Source of the DNA: an uncultured Bacteroidales bacterium
Lineage (GTDB): Bacteria; Bacteroidota; Bacteroidia; Bacteroidales; Paludibacteraceae
Direction: 5' to 3'
NCBI GenBank assembly: GCA_946614295.1
Contig: CAMOGT010000022.1
Location: forward strand, 1-11,846
DNA length: 11,846 nucleotides
The position numbers and the translations under genes were made by a program. Shown piece by piece: positions 1 to 8,774 of this stretch (its first letter is position 1; every line of letters starts with the position of its first letter). The notes beneath the pieces were generated by a model that saw nothing but the letters and a program-made list of their open reading frames with translations, had not been told where the DNA came from and did no database searches.

Positions 1-416
1 GCTTCGCTATAGACTACGCAGCCGGTACCGAGGTGCGCATCCTGCTCGGCGGCAGTACCGGTAGGCAGAACCTGACTCAACTGATCGTAGTTAGCCGCAT
101 CGCGGGTCTCCAGACCCCAGTAGGGGTGGAACGTGGCCTGGTTAGGACGATACTCCTGCAGGTAAAGCACCTTGAAGGACTTGGTGTTATTATCGAAGAA
201 CGGCATCGGGTCACCTACATAGCCGGTGTACGGCGCATAATAGGTAGTAGCCGGCTTCTCATCGCCGGAGGCATAATAAGTCGTTGTGCCGTCCCAGTCT
301 TTCTGCTCGACATCATCCTTTTTCTCGCAGCCGGAAAGAGTAGCGCATAATAACATGAGACCTACTCCGACTCTCCCCATATGGAGGGAGAAACTATTAT
401 TCATTGTTGCTTTCAT
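1..416 (-). CDS. GH32-like beta-propeller lipoprotein, C-terminally cut by the window edge
   Basis: Only the first 138 codons are present; the frame stays open to the left edge. The N-terminus is a lipoprotein signal peptide with a lipobox LSGC (Cys30), followed by the acidic stretch EKKDD, which resembles the surface-export signal of Bacteroidetes lipoproteins. Residues 66-90 (GDPMPFFD, then KVLYLQEYRP) can be lined up by eye with the first propeller blade of the canonical GH32 protein at 8775-10190 (NDPNGMFYD, then HLYYQHNPFG). Asp69 falls at the catalytic nucleophile position, and WMNDPNG is replaced by YVGDPMP. Later segments (YWGLETRDAANYDQL, then LGTGCVVY) match the following strands of the same fold. 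I infer a divergent fructan-active or fructan-binding protein on the cell surface; activity cannot be judged without the rest. The chosen ATG lies 5 bp after the upstream gene's stop. An in-frame ATG at 422, overlapping that stop as TAATG, is an equally possible start. Confidence 0.72.
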   Translation of the reverse strand, partial: MKATMNNSFSLHMGRVGVGLMLLCATLSGCEKKDDVEQKDWDGTTTYYASGDEKPATTYYAPYTGYVGDPMPFFDNNTKSFKVLYLQEYRPNQATFHPYWGLETRDAANYDQLSQVLPTGTAAEQDAHLGTGCVVYSE

Positions 417-421
417 ATCCA

Positions 422-1789
422 TTATTTAGATAAATAGTTAATAGCATTTTCCGTTATTTTGGCGACATTGGCGTGGTAGTATTCGGTGACGCCCTCTGCC
501 ACGGTGTACCAGTCATAGCAACCGGAGCCGATACAGATGATGCCTCCGTGTGTTCCGTTAGCCGGATACTCCCATGCCACTACGGCATCATTGCCGCCGG
601 CGATATCTACAGCGCCGGTCTTGGTGCAGAACTCCGCCTTGGTGGCGTAGCCTCCCCAGTCAGAACCGATATGATACTGTGCGGTAGAGTTGGTGATGCG
701 GTATCCTTTGTCGCAGGTATAGACCGAATTGGGGTTCTCGGAGTTCATCACGAGGTTCTGCCAGATAGCGTGGTCGGTATGGCCGGCGATGCTGAATTCC
801 CACGGATTATTGATCGTCTCGGCGTCATCTTCATTCTGCCCCCAGCAGTTATTCGGCACACAGTCCGCTTCGCCCAGGTATGCCGGCAGATAGGTGGCAT
901 AGCGGGTGAGGAGGAAGGCTCCGCCGTTGTTATAGTACTCCTTCAGTTTCTCTATAGCCGGCAGCGCGTCAGCGGCGTTTGTCTCGAATTGACCCTTGCC
1001 GTCAATACCGCCGTCCTTATGGAGATGCCACCATATTACCTTGCACTCGCTCAGATCCACATGTCCTGCCGCTATGTCGGAGAACGAAGCATATTGCGCA
1101 TCCTCGATCGTGCTCAGCAGCCATGCGCACGCAGCCTGCTCCTCTTTGTTGAGTTGCTGCTGGGTCGGAGCCAGACCCGCATAGAGTGCTTTGGGTTTGC
1201 CCATCACTTTGACGGTAACAACGTATGCCGTCGAGGCGGTGTTATAGGTTACAGTGAACGTCACCGGATTGGTGAAATCACAGGGCACGCCGCTCATCGG
1301 CGATACCGTCGCTCCTTCGGTCATGGTAATGGTGGGCACCATATTCTTGACATTGGTGCCTTCCGGTACCTGTACCGTGACGGTATGCTGCGATTCGTTG
1401 ATGATACCTGCGTACTCGTTATTGAGTTTGAAACTGAGGATATGCGCCTCGTCATGCTTTACGCGGATGGTGAACTCCTGGTATAAGTTTCCGTTCGTCA
1501 CCACGATTGCGCGCGGCGTAAGGAGGTTCAGTTTGTCTCCTACACGCAGGTTCGCCTCGGCACCGGCAGAGAGCTGGAGTTCCGTGACGGTCATAAGTTG
1601 CTCGTCATAAGTCTCCGGGATAGCGACCACTACGGTCCTTTTCGCCGGATCAATCGTACCTTTGTATTGGCCATCCAGCGTGATGGCTTCGATATTGCAA
1701 TCGCCTTCCAGATTGAAGGAGTTGTCTTTTTTGCAGCTTGCCAGCATCAGCGAGCAGAGTGCAAAGATATATACCATTATTCGTTTCAT
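422..1789 (-). CDS. Fructan PUL surface glycan-binding lipoprotein (BT1761-like, DUF4960-type)
   Basis: This 455-residue protein begins with a lipoprotein signal peptide (lipobox LASC, Cys19, followed by KKDN). Two Ig-like beta-sandwich repeats follow at about residues 28-112 and 113-196; each ends in a similar strand (FTIRV, YVVTVKV). A C-terminal alpha/beta domain occupies about 200-455 and contains a glutamine-amidotransferase-like core pattern (VIWWHLHKDGG near 251-261, GGAFLLTRYATYLPAYLG near 289-306, HGGIICIGSG near 414-423). From memory this matches the DUF4960 family found beside SusCD in Bacteroides fructan loci, where BT1761 binds levan at the cell surface. I saw no glycosidase motif. 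Many Trp and Tyr residues in the last domain fit carbohydrate stacking, which is inference. The start codon is one base after the SusD stop, so translation is probably coupled. The glycan-binding role rests mainly on position and family resemblance. Confidence 0.8.
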   Translation of the reverse strand: MKRIMVYIFALCSLMLASCKKDNSFNLEGDCNIEAITLDGQYKGTIDPAKRTVVVAIPETYDEQLMTVTELQLSAGAEANLRVGDKLNLLTPRAIVVTNGNLYQEFTIRVKHDEAHILSFKLNNEYAGIINESQHTVTVQVPEGTNVKNMVPTITMTEGATVSPMSGVPCDFTNPVTFTVTYNTASTAYVVTVKVMGKPKALYAGLAPTQQQLNKEEQAACAWLLSTIEDAQYASFSDIAAGHVDLSECKVIWWHLHKDGGIDGKGQFETNAADALPAIEKLKEYYNNGGAFLLTRYATYLPAYLGEADCVPNNCWGQNEDDAETINNPWEFSIAGHTDHAIWQNLVMNSENPNSVYTCDKGYRITNSTAQYHIGSDWGGYATKAEFCTKTGAVDIAGGNDAVVAWEYPANGTHGGIICIGSGCYDWYTVAEGVTEYYHANVAKITENAINYLSK

Positions 1790-1790
1790 A

Positions 1791-3530
1791 TTACCATCCT
1801 CCTATGTTTTGTGTATAATGTCCGTTGGAAGCGGATATCTGCGAGAAAGGAATAGGCAGATACTCGTTCTTGTTGGCGGTGAAATGCGCCTCGCTGTAGA
1901 TTGCGCAGTTATCCGCCTCTTCGGCGTAGTACTTGTTGATTACTTTCTCCGCCTCGCCCCAGCGCACGAGGTCAAAGAATCGCTCGGACTCCATGGCGAG
2001 TTCAAGACGGCGCTCCATCTTCACGCGCTCCAATGTCTCCTCTTTGCCATAACCGCCCGGATAGGGTTTAACGAGCATATGCGCGCCGTATTGGATATCA
2101 TATCCGTCGAGCATCGCCGTACTCTGTGCGGCACGCGAACGGAGACGGTTTACCAGACTAATGGCGTCGCCCAGATCGGTACCAAGTTGTGCTTCCGCCT
2201 CTGCACGCATCAGCAGCACATCGGCGTAACGCAGTACGATACGGTTCATTGGGCTGCCCCACCATGCGCCCTTGATCAGATACTCGGTGTCGGGGTCCAC
2301 ATTATGTTTGAGGGATACATAGTAGCCATACAAACCGTTGGAACGACTCCAGGTCATGGTCTTGGCCATCATGTAGTTGGGATTGAACATATACGGGAAG
2401 CCGGGAACGCCAACGGTAAGCCACAAGCGCGGGTCGGCATTGTCGCTCAATTTCCAGTCCGTCTGGTTATAGCTGTCCAGCAGAGGCAGACCGGCATCAT
2501 CAGTATGGAACGCGTTCACGAGGTTCTGGCTGGGTTTATAGAAATCACAACCGCCGTCGGTTACACCCGGGATATTCGGAACGATCAGACCGTACGACCA
2601 GTTGCAGTTTCCGTTCTTCGTACCGTCGTTCATCGAGTACTGCATCGCCCAGATACTCTCACGCCCGTTCTCATATTGAGGCTCCGGACGGAAGTTATTA
2701 TGCAGGTCGGGCTCAAGATCATATCCGGCATACAGGGAAGGATCGGTGTATTTGATTACCTGCTTGAGATCCTCCTCGTTGATACTCGTTACCTGATGGG
2801 TATTCGGATCGTCCTGACGGTAGGCCTTATAGAGATATACCTTGGCGAGCAGCGCAGCAGCGGCGGCTTTGGTAGGACGGCCTTTTTCTACTTGTGTCTG
2901 AGGCAGCGTATTGAAGGCATAGGTGAGATCATTGGCGATAACCTGCCATCCTTCGTCATTGCTGTACTCCGTGTTGGAGAGATTGTTGTATTCATCCTGG
3001 GTCATATTCGGCTTGATGACAAACGGAATATTCTTATACAGACGCTTCAAAAGGAAATGTCCGTACGCACGGAGAAAATACATCTCGCCGAGGCGTTGCT
3101 CTTTGAGTTTGTAGCTCTCGTCCATCTCCAGCAGCACGTCAATAGCGGCGTTGGTACGGCTCAGTGCATTATACAAACGCACCCACATGTCATTGATATT
3201 CCAGTTGGTCGTCAGCACGCCTTGGGAAATCTCCAGCTGGTGGAATACATCGCCGTCCGATGTTCCGTTTCCGCCTTTGTAGGCGTCATCGGAGCGGACG
3301 TCAAAGTTCCACATGGAGAAGGAGGAGTTGATATCCTCGGCGGAGATGAAGACGGCATACGCAGAGATAACCATGTTCTCCACTTGCTTCGGGTCGCGTA
3401 CCTGCTCCTCGCTCAGGGTCGCCTGCGGGACATTGCCGTCCATAAACGAACAGGCGCTGAAGAAACTACAGAGGAACCAGGCATAAAGGGCGATGGTTAA
3501 TATCTTATTTGGTTTCATAACAGTATTCAT
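1791..3530 (-). CDS. SusD-family outer-membrane glycan-binding lipoprotein (RagB/SusD)
   Basis: The protein is 579 residues from the ATG at 3530, a usual length for SusD homologues. It has a lipoprotein signal peptide with lipobox FSAC (Cys27), then a helical TPR-like SusD fold. Family hallmarks near the C-terminus are RIVLRYADVLLMRAEAEAQLG, followed by RRLELAMESERFFDLVRWGE and the closing YLPIPFSQI...QNIGGW. SusD proteins cap the SusC channel on the cell surface and hold the oligosaccharide for import; the fructan substrate here is inferred from the neighbours. The reading frame opens at 3536 with a TTG, but the ATG at 3530 or the one at 3518 (MKPNK...) are better starts, and both give a complete signal peptide. 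The gene sits 27 bp after SusC and 1 bp before the DUF4960-like gene, so the three are surely co-transcribed. Confidence 0.95.
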   Translation of the reverse strand: MNTVMKPNKILTIALYAWFLCSFFSACSFMDGNVPQATLSEEQVRDPKQVENMVISAYAVFISAEDINSSFSMWNFDVRSDDAYKGGNGTSDGDVFHQLEISQGVLTTNWNINDMWVRLYNALSRTNAAIDVLLEMDESYKLKEQRLGEMYFLRAYGHFLLKRLYKNIPFVIKPNMTQDEYNNLSNTEYSNDEGWQVIANDLTYAFNTLPQTQVEKGRPTKAAAAALLAKVYLYKAYRQDDPNTHQVTSINEEDLKQVIKYTDPSLYAGYDLEPDLHNNFRPEPQYENGRESIWAMQYSMNDGTKNGNCNWSYGLIVPNIPGVTDGGCDFYKPSQNLVNAFHTDDAGLPLLDSYNQTDWKLSDNADPRLWLTVGVPGFPYMFNPNYMMAKTMTWSRSNGLYGYYVSLKHNVDPDTEYLIKGAWWGSPMNRIVLRYADVLLMRAEAEAQLGTDLGDAISLVNRLRSRAAQSTAMLDGYDIQYGAHMLVKPYPGGYGKEETLERVKMERRLELAMESERFFDLVRWGEAEKVINKYYAEEADNCAIYSEAHFTANKNEYLPIPFSQISASNGHYTQNIGGW

Positions 3531-3557
3531 TTTCAATTTTCACCTTTCATTTTTCTA

Positions 3558-6500
3558 TTAGAACGTTACTTTCGTTCCGAGCGTCACGGTCAACGGAATA
3601 GGATATTTGAAATTGGGGTTCTCCGGATCTACGCCCGTGAAGGACTTGCTATGGATCGTGAAGACGTTCTGCGCGGAGATATACCAGCGCCAGTTCTGCA
3701 TCTTCATCTTCTCCGTAGCCGATTTGGGGAGGTTGTAACCCAATTGGATGTTACGCAGTTTGAGGAATGATCCGTCCTCTACCCAATAGGTGGACACACG
3801 CTTCTCGTTGTTGTTGTCCGAGAGTGAGAGAGCCGGGATATTACTGTCCGGGTTCGTCGGACTCCAGGCATCCAAGAGTCGAGTACCCTTATTGAGGAAA
3901 CCGATGTTGAGTCCAGCCCAGATATCCGTCTCACGCTTGAGATCGGAGATCACATCCACTTTGCCTACGCCCTGGAAGAAGAGCGTGAGGTCGAATCCTT
4001 TGTACTCGAAATAGAAATTGGCACCGAAGGAAACAGCCGGTACCGGAGAGTAAATCCAATCTTGGTCCGCCTCGTTGATAACTCCGTCATTATTGAGGTC
4101 CTTGTAGCGTATTCGGCCCAGACCGGCACCCTCCTGATAAGCATGGTTGTCTATCTCATCCTGTGATTTGAAGATACCGTCTGCTATGTAGCCCACTTGC
4201 GAACCGATGGCGTGTCCCACTACGGACTTGACGCCGTTGCCGCCGAACCTGCCGCTGGCAGCTACGGTCTCCGGCAGCTTGACCACCTTGTTGCTGTTAT
4301 GCGAGATATTCGCCGCTATATCGTATTTGAATCCGCCGCTGGTCTGGTTGCGATAACCTACACTGAATTCCACACCCATGTTATCTACGGCGCCGGCATT
4401 CACCCATTGGGATGAACCTTCACCCATCGCTGCAATACCGTCCATGAAGACAAGGATGTCTTTCGTCTGCTTGTAGTACCAGTCCAACGAACCATAGAAT
4501 GTCTGCTTGAAGAACGAGAAGTCCAGACCTACGTTGGTCTGCATCGTCGTCTCCCATTTGATATCATCGTTTCCTATCTGGTCACGCTTGAAACCGGAAG
4601 GCAGCGTCTGACCGCCGTTGGTGCCCATGATATCATACGAAGTACCGTACGACTGACCGCCCGACTCGTTAACTCCGTAGTTGGGGATATAAATCGTGTA
4701 GCGCGCAATCTGAGATATATCCTGATTACCGGTCTGACCCCATGATACACGCAGCTTGAGGTCATCCATCCAGGACGATGCGCCGCTCATGAATTTCTCT
4801 TGGCTGATACGCCATCCGGCAGATACGGAGGGGAAGAAAGCAAAGCGGTTGTTCTTACCGAAACGGCTCGATCCGTCGCAACGGGCGGTAAAAGAAATCA
4901 GATACCGGTTGTCGTAGGTATAGTTCGCCTTCGCGAAGAACGAGAGAAGCGAATAACTGCCGCCTGTTCCGTATGCCTGTGCCTGACCTACACCCGCATC
5001 CGGCCACATATAGTCCGGACTGAGAACCAGGAAGCCCTCTTTATAACCGGAAAACAACTGGTCTATGGATTTGTTCAACTCGGTACCTACCAGGAAGTCC
5101 GCACGGTGCTTGCCTTTCTCCAGGTTATAGGTCACAATGGCATTCCACATCCATTTGGTCCAGTGCTCCTGCTTCGCCTCCACGGCGTTCTTGTCATTCG
5201 CCATCGTGCCCTCCGTAATCGGATAGGTGAAGATACGCTGGCTTTTCTGGGCATAGTCGATACCTGCCGTGGTGCGGATATGAAGACCCTTCACAGGGTT
5301 GATATCGATGAAGGCGTTTCCGAAGATACGCCAGTATACATATTTATTGTCTTTATTGCGGTTGAGCCTTGCCAGCGGGTTTTCACGGTCAGGATAACCG
5401 CCTACGGGACCGGCAAAATCACCGTCCTTCGTATATACCGGCAGTGAGGGGTTGAACTGCAGCACGTTCTCCAGGAATTTATCCGGCGCTACTACCTCGG
5501 ATGTACGGCTCAGGGTGAAGTTCTCGCCGATCGTCACTTTGTCATTGAAGAGCTTGTAATCGCTGTTGGCACGGGCTGAGAAACGGTCGAAATTGGTATA
5601 TTTGATGATACCGTCATTGCGGTAGTACCCTAACGAGAAGAAACTGCTTCCTTTCTTGCCGCCGTGCGATACGGCTACGTTGTAGTTCTGTATCCAACCC
5701 GGACGGGTGGTCTCTTGGTACCAGTCGGTATTGGCGGCGGGTACCGTACCTGCTTCATCCAGATATTTGTTCATCGTGATTGTATTGAGGGCCGGATAAC
5801 CTTGGTTGTCATATCCCCAGTCATAGTGATACCCCAGCGCATTGCTGTTCGGGTTCATGCCGTCGTTCACATATGCCTGCCACATCACCTTGCCGAACTG
5901 CTCCGAGTTCAGCACTTTCATCTTGTTCACGTAGTTCTGCGAGGAAACGGAGGCGTCGAACGTCACATTCAGTTTGCCCTCCGTACCTTTTTTCGTAGTG
6001 ATGATGATCACACCGTTCGCAGCACGCGATCCGTAGATGGATGCAGAAGCGGCATCCTTGAGGATTTGAATGGACTCGATGTCGTTCGGGTTCAGTTCGT
6101 GCATGCCTGACTTGGTAGCCACTCCGTCAATGATGTACAGCGGATCTTTGTCATTGAGCGTTCCCTCGCCACGGATGCGTACGGTAGCCGCTCCGGACGG
6201 GTTTCCGTCCGCTTGGATGTTCAGACCCGGCACTTTTCCTTGAAGCGCCTTCATCGGGTTGTTCTCTTGCTGCTTCTCCAAGTCCGCCGAACTGATGGCG
6301 GAGATCGCACCGGTGAGGTCGGCCTTGCGCTGGGTGGTATAACCCGTCACTACTACCTCGTCGAGGATCTCGGTGTCTTCAGACAACAGCACTTTTAAGT
6401 TCTCGCCGGCGCCCATCGTCTGGGAAGCGTAACCTACATAGCTGATTTCCAGCGTAGCATCATCGGCTACCTCCAACACGAACTTACCGTCAAAATCGGT

Positions 6501-6653
6501 AATGGTTCCGTTGGTGGTACCTTTTTCTAAGACACTGGCTCCGATAATCGGTTCGCCCGTCGCCTGGTCAACTACCACACCCGATGCCGGGCGCGCTATT
6601 ACAGGAAGAGCGAAAAGCACCATCAGGAGTCCTGTGATAAATGTTTTTCTCAT
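3558..6653 (-). CDS. SusC-family TonB-dependent outer-membrane transporter
   Basis: This 1031-residue protein has the full SusC layout. There is a signal peptide (about 1-20) and a carboxypeptidase-regulatory-like domain (about 24-92, with VVVDQATGEPIIGASV and FDGKF). The TonB-box region DEVVVTGY is at 98-105. The plug domain starts near 110 and contains ALQGKVPGLNIQADG, then DPLYIIDGVAT and the GSRAANGVIIITTKKG segment. A large beta-barrel ends in the aromatic residue of VTLGTKVTF. SusC proteins import oligosaccharides across the outer membrane using TonB energy and pair with SusD. Fructan oligosaccharides are the likely cargo given the GH32 and fructokinase genes of the same operon. The ATG is preceded by an A/T-rich stretch without an obvious Shine-Dalgarno site, as is common in Bacteroidetes. 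It lies 19 bp after the fructokinase stop. No truncation or frameshift is visible. Confidence 0.96.
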   Translation of the reverse strand: MRKTFITGLLMVLFALPVIARPASGVVVDQATGEPIIGASVLEKGTTNGTITDFDGKFVLEVADDATLEISYVGYASQTMGAGENLKVLLSEDTEILDEVVVTGYTTQRKADLTGAISAISSADLEKQQENNPMKALQGKVPGLNIQADGNPSGAATVRIRGEGTLNDKDPLYIIDGVATKSGMHELNPNDIESIQILKDAASASIYGSRAANGVIIITTKKGTEGKLNVTFDASVSSQNYVNKMKVLNSEQFGKVMWQAYVNDGMNPNSNALGYHYDWGYDNQGYPALNTITMNKYLDEAGTVPAANTDWYQETTRPGWIQNYNVAVSHGGKKGSSFFSLGYYRNDGIIKYTNFDRFSARANSDYKLFNDKVTIGENFTLSRTSEVVAPDKFLENVLQFNPSLPVYTKDGDFAGPVGGYPDRENPLARLNRNKDNKYVYWRIFGNAFIDINPVKGLHIRTTAGIDYAQKSQRIFTYPITEGTMANDKNAVEAKQEHWTKWMWNAIVTYNLEKGKHRADFLVGTELNKSIDQLFSGYKEGFLVLSPDYMWPDAGVGQAQAYGTGGSYSLLSFFAKANYTYDNRYLISFTARCDGSSRFGKNNRFAFFPSVSAGWRISQEKFMSGASSWMDDLKLRVSWGQTGNQDISQIARYTIYIPNYGVNESGGQSYGTSYDIMGTNGGQTLPSGFKRDQIGNDDIKWETTMQTNVGLDFSFFKQTFYGSLDWYYKQTKDILVFMDGIAAMGEGSSQWVNAGAVDNMGVEFSVGYRNQTSGGFKYDIAANISHNSNKVVKLPETVAASGRFGGNGVKSVVGHAIGSQVGYIADGIFKSQDEIDNHAYQEGAGLGRIRYKDLNNDGVINEADQDWIYSPVPAVSFGANFYFEYKGFDLTLFFQGVGKVDVISDLKRETDIWAGLNIGFLNKGTRLLDAWSPTNPDSNIPALSLSDNNNEKRVSTYWVEDGSFLKLRNIQLGYNLPKSATEKMKMQNWRWYISAQNVFTIHSKSFTGVDPENPNFKYPIPLTVTLGTKVTF

Positions 6654-6672
6654 GATTATTTGTTATTTAGGA

Positions 6673-7575
6673 TTATTTTAAGTTCTCGGGAAGTACCGGC
6701 ATCGCGCCGTTTTGGGTACATACGAAGGCGGAAACGGATACCGCTTTCTCATGCGCCTCACGGATGGATTTGCCCAGCAGTAGCTGCGCTACGAAGGTAG
6801 CCGTGAACGAATCGCCGGCTCCTACTGTATCCGCCACTTTCACTTTCGGAGTGGCTACATAGCTCTCTTCATTCGCCGTAAAGACATACGAGCCGATCGC
6901 GCCGCAGGTCAGGATAAGCATCTGCAGGTCATATTTGGCTATCAGTTCGTGACATATGCTGCGCGTCTTTTCCGCATCTTCCGCTATCAGCTTGCCCGGG
7001 ACGGTGGAAACACCCAGCAGCATCGTCGCTACCACATCCAGTTCCTCGTCGTTGATCTTGAGCACATTGGCGCGATTGAGACTCTCTGCGATTACCTCGG
7101 CGGTGTACCAGTTCTGACGCAGATTGATGTCGAATACACGCAGTGCATCTGCCGGAGCCTCGTCGAGAAATGCGTGGATGGTCTCGCGGCTCGTCTGGGA
7201 GCGCTGGGCAAGCGAACCGAAGCATATTGCCTGCGCATGACGGGCTGCATACAGCATTTCGTCGGTCAGAGGGATATTATCCCATGCTACGCCCAGACAG
7301 ATATCATACTGGGGTACACCCTTCGAGTCAAGCGTCACCTTGACCGTTCCGGTCGGCTGCTCTACTACAGGCAGGATATGTTCCAGCCCTACTCGCTCGA
7401 ATGTTTCTACAATCTCGTCGCCCAACTCATCGTTTCCTATGGCAGAGATGGCCAAGCCATCCAGACCGAACTGGGATACATGGTAAGCAAAATTGGCTGG
7501 GGCGCCGCCCAGTTTGCGGCCATCAGGCAGGCAGTCGAATAACGCCTCGCCTATTCCTATTACGTATTTTTTCAT
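6673..7575 (-). CDS. Fructokinase (PfkB/ribokinase-family carbohydrate kinase)
   Basis: A 300-residue cytoplasmic sugar kinase of normal family length. The N-terminal PfkB region shows the substrate-binding GGAPANFA motif (23-30). The C-terminal signature DTVGAGDSFTATF (249-261) carries the anion-hole GAGD with Asp255 as the expected catalytic base. In a fructan locus the expected reaction is ATP-dependent phosphorylation of fructose to fructose 6-phosphate, feeding glycolysis; BT1757 has that role in B. thetaiotaomicron. The gene follows the permease by 18 bp and precedes SusC by 19 bp, so uptake and phosphorylation are co-expressed. PfkB kinases for other sugars (ribose, 2-keto-3-deoxygluconate, adenosine) look alike, so the fructose assignment rests on both the sequence style and the context. 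Confidence 0.9.
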   Translation of the reverse strand: MKKYVIGIGEALFDCLPDGRKLGGAPANFAYHVSQFGLDGLAISAIGNDELGDEIVETFERVGLEHILPVVEQPTGTVKVTLDSKGVPQYDICLGVAWDNIPLTDEMLYAARHAQAICFGSLAQRSQTSRETIHAFLDEAPADALRVFDINLRQNWYTAEVIAESLNRANVLKINDEELDVVATMLLGVSTVPGKLIAEDAEKTRSICHELIAKYDLQMLILTCGAIGSYVFTANEESYVATPKVKVADTVGAGDSFTATFVAQLLLGKSIREAHEKAVSVSAFVCTQNGAMPVLPENLK

Positions 7576-7593
7576 ACTATTAGATATGTTAAA

Positions 7594-8754
7594 TTATTTC
7601 TTTATCTTCAAGGTATAGAATAGCAGATAGAGTGTGCCTACCGTCATCACGCATACGGCGCCTACCGTGCCGAAAGCCTGGGATGCGTAGCCCATGAAGA
7701 GCGGGAAGATGGTTCCGCCGAAAAGACCCATGATCATCAGGCCGGACACCTCGTTCTGCTTCTCAGGCTCCGCTTTCAGCGCCTCCGCAAACACGATGGA
7801 GAAGATATTCGAGTTTCCGAAACCCACCAGCGCAATGCCGGTATAGAGCAGGGCCTGCGTCTGGCCGAAACTCATCAGAATCATAGCCGCCAACATCATC
7901 AACGCACTGATGGCGAAGAAAGTCTTGCCCGATACATAGCGCAGAATGAACGAGCCGCTGAAACAGCCGATGGTACGGAAGATGAAATAGAGAGAGGTAG
8001 CAAACGCTGCCTGATGTAAGGTCCAACCCAGACGCTCCATCAGCAGTTTCGGAGCGGTGGTGTTAGTGCCTACATCAATTCCTACGTGGCACATGATGCC
8101 GAGGAAGCAAAGAAGTACAAACGGACGCCCGAGCAGCCGGAAGCAGTCCGCGAAACCCGACGCTTTGCCTTCGATAGGTTTTTCCTCTATGTGGGTGAGA
8201 TAGAGAAATATCGTAGCCAATACACCGATTATACCATACACCACAAAGATGATACGCCAGTCCAGCCCGAAAGACGGAATGGCGGCTACGGCTCCCCAGG
8301 TCATGATAATCGGCGCCATGAATGATGCTATCGCCTTGACGAACTGACCGAACGTCAGGGTGGCTGCGAGTTTGTCGCCGCTAATCAGATTCGTCACGAG
8401 CGGGTTCAGACTCGTCTGCATGATAGCGTTGCCGATTCCGAGAAGCGAGAAGGCAACCAGCATCAGGTAGTAACTGTTGCCGCATAGGGGCAGCAATAGC
8501 GACAGTAGCGTCACGCCTAACGATACGAGTACCGTATTCTTACGGCCGATCCGGTTCATCAGAGCCGATGTCGGTACCGAGAATATCAGAAACCAGAAGA
8601 ATACCAGACTCGGGATGAAATACGTCTGCGATTCGGTCAACCCCAAATCGGCTTGAACATGGTTGGATGCCGCGCCTACCAGATCCACAAAACCCATCGT
8701 GAAGAAGGTCAGCATCACCGGCAAAAATGCCATGAAAGATGTTTTCTTTTCCAT
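7594..8754 (-). CDS. MFS sugar/proton symporter, fucose-permease (FHS) type, probable fructose importer
   Basis: A 386-residue integral inner-membrane protein with about 12 hydrophobic segments. It carries an MFS motif-A-like sequence NRIGRK (67-72) in the loop after the second helix, and an acidic residue in helix 1 (FVDLVG, Asp24), the region where fucose permease has its protonation site. The style (MAFLPVMLTFFTMGFVDLVG at the start, NPLVTNLI after helix 4) fits the FHS group of proton-coupled monosaccharide symporters. Next to a GH32 enzyme and a fructokinase, fructose is the likely substrate, as proposed for BT1758. The frame opens at a GTG at 8778 that overlaps the upstream TGA, but the ATG at 8754 (MEKKTSF) is the more usual start and leaves a 20-bp gap. 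Substrate specificity is inferred from context only. Confidence 0.88.
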   Translation of the reverse strand: MEKKTSFMAFLPVMLTFFTMGFVDLVGAASNHVQADLGLTESQTYFIPSLVFFWFLIFSVPTSALMNRIGRKNTVLVSLGVTLLSLLLPLCGNSYYLMLVAFSLLGIGNAIMQTSLNPLVTNLISGDKLAATLTFGQFVKAIASFMAPIIMTWGAVAAIPSFGLDWRIIFVVYGIIGVLATIFLYLTHIEEKPIEGKASGFADCFRLLGRPFVLLCFLGIMCHVGIDVGTNTTAPKLLMERLGWTLHQAAFATSLYFIFRTIGCFSGSFILRYVSGKTFFAISALMMLAAMILMSFGQTQALLYTGIALVGFGNSNIFSIVFAEALKAEPEKQNEVSGLMIMGLFGGTIFPLFMGYASQAFGTVGAVCVMTVGTLYLLFYTLKIKK

Positions 8755-8774
8755 AAGTATTAAATCATTAGAAA

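Noticed and set aside
473..1486. A 337-codon open frame on the plus strand
   Set aside because: It is antisense to the DUF4960-like gene, has no recognisable family features, and starts and ends inside that gene.
1662..3500. A 612-codon open frame on the plus strand
   Set aside because: It lies antisense to SusD, whose family motifs are unmistakable. The plus-strand translation shows no recognisable domain, signal peptide or start context. Long antisense frames arise from codon bias in the real gene.
4800..5447. A 215-codon plus-strand open frame within SusC
   Set aside because: It is a shadow of the SusC barrel region, and its translation is low in complexity and resembles no family.
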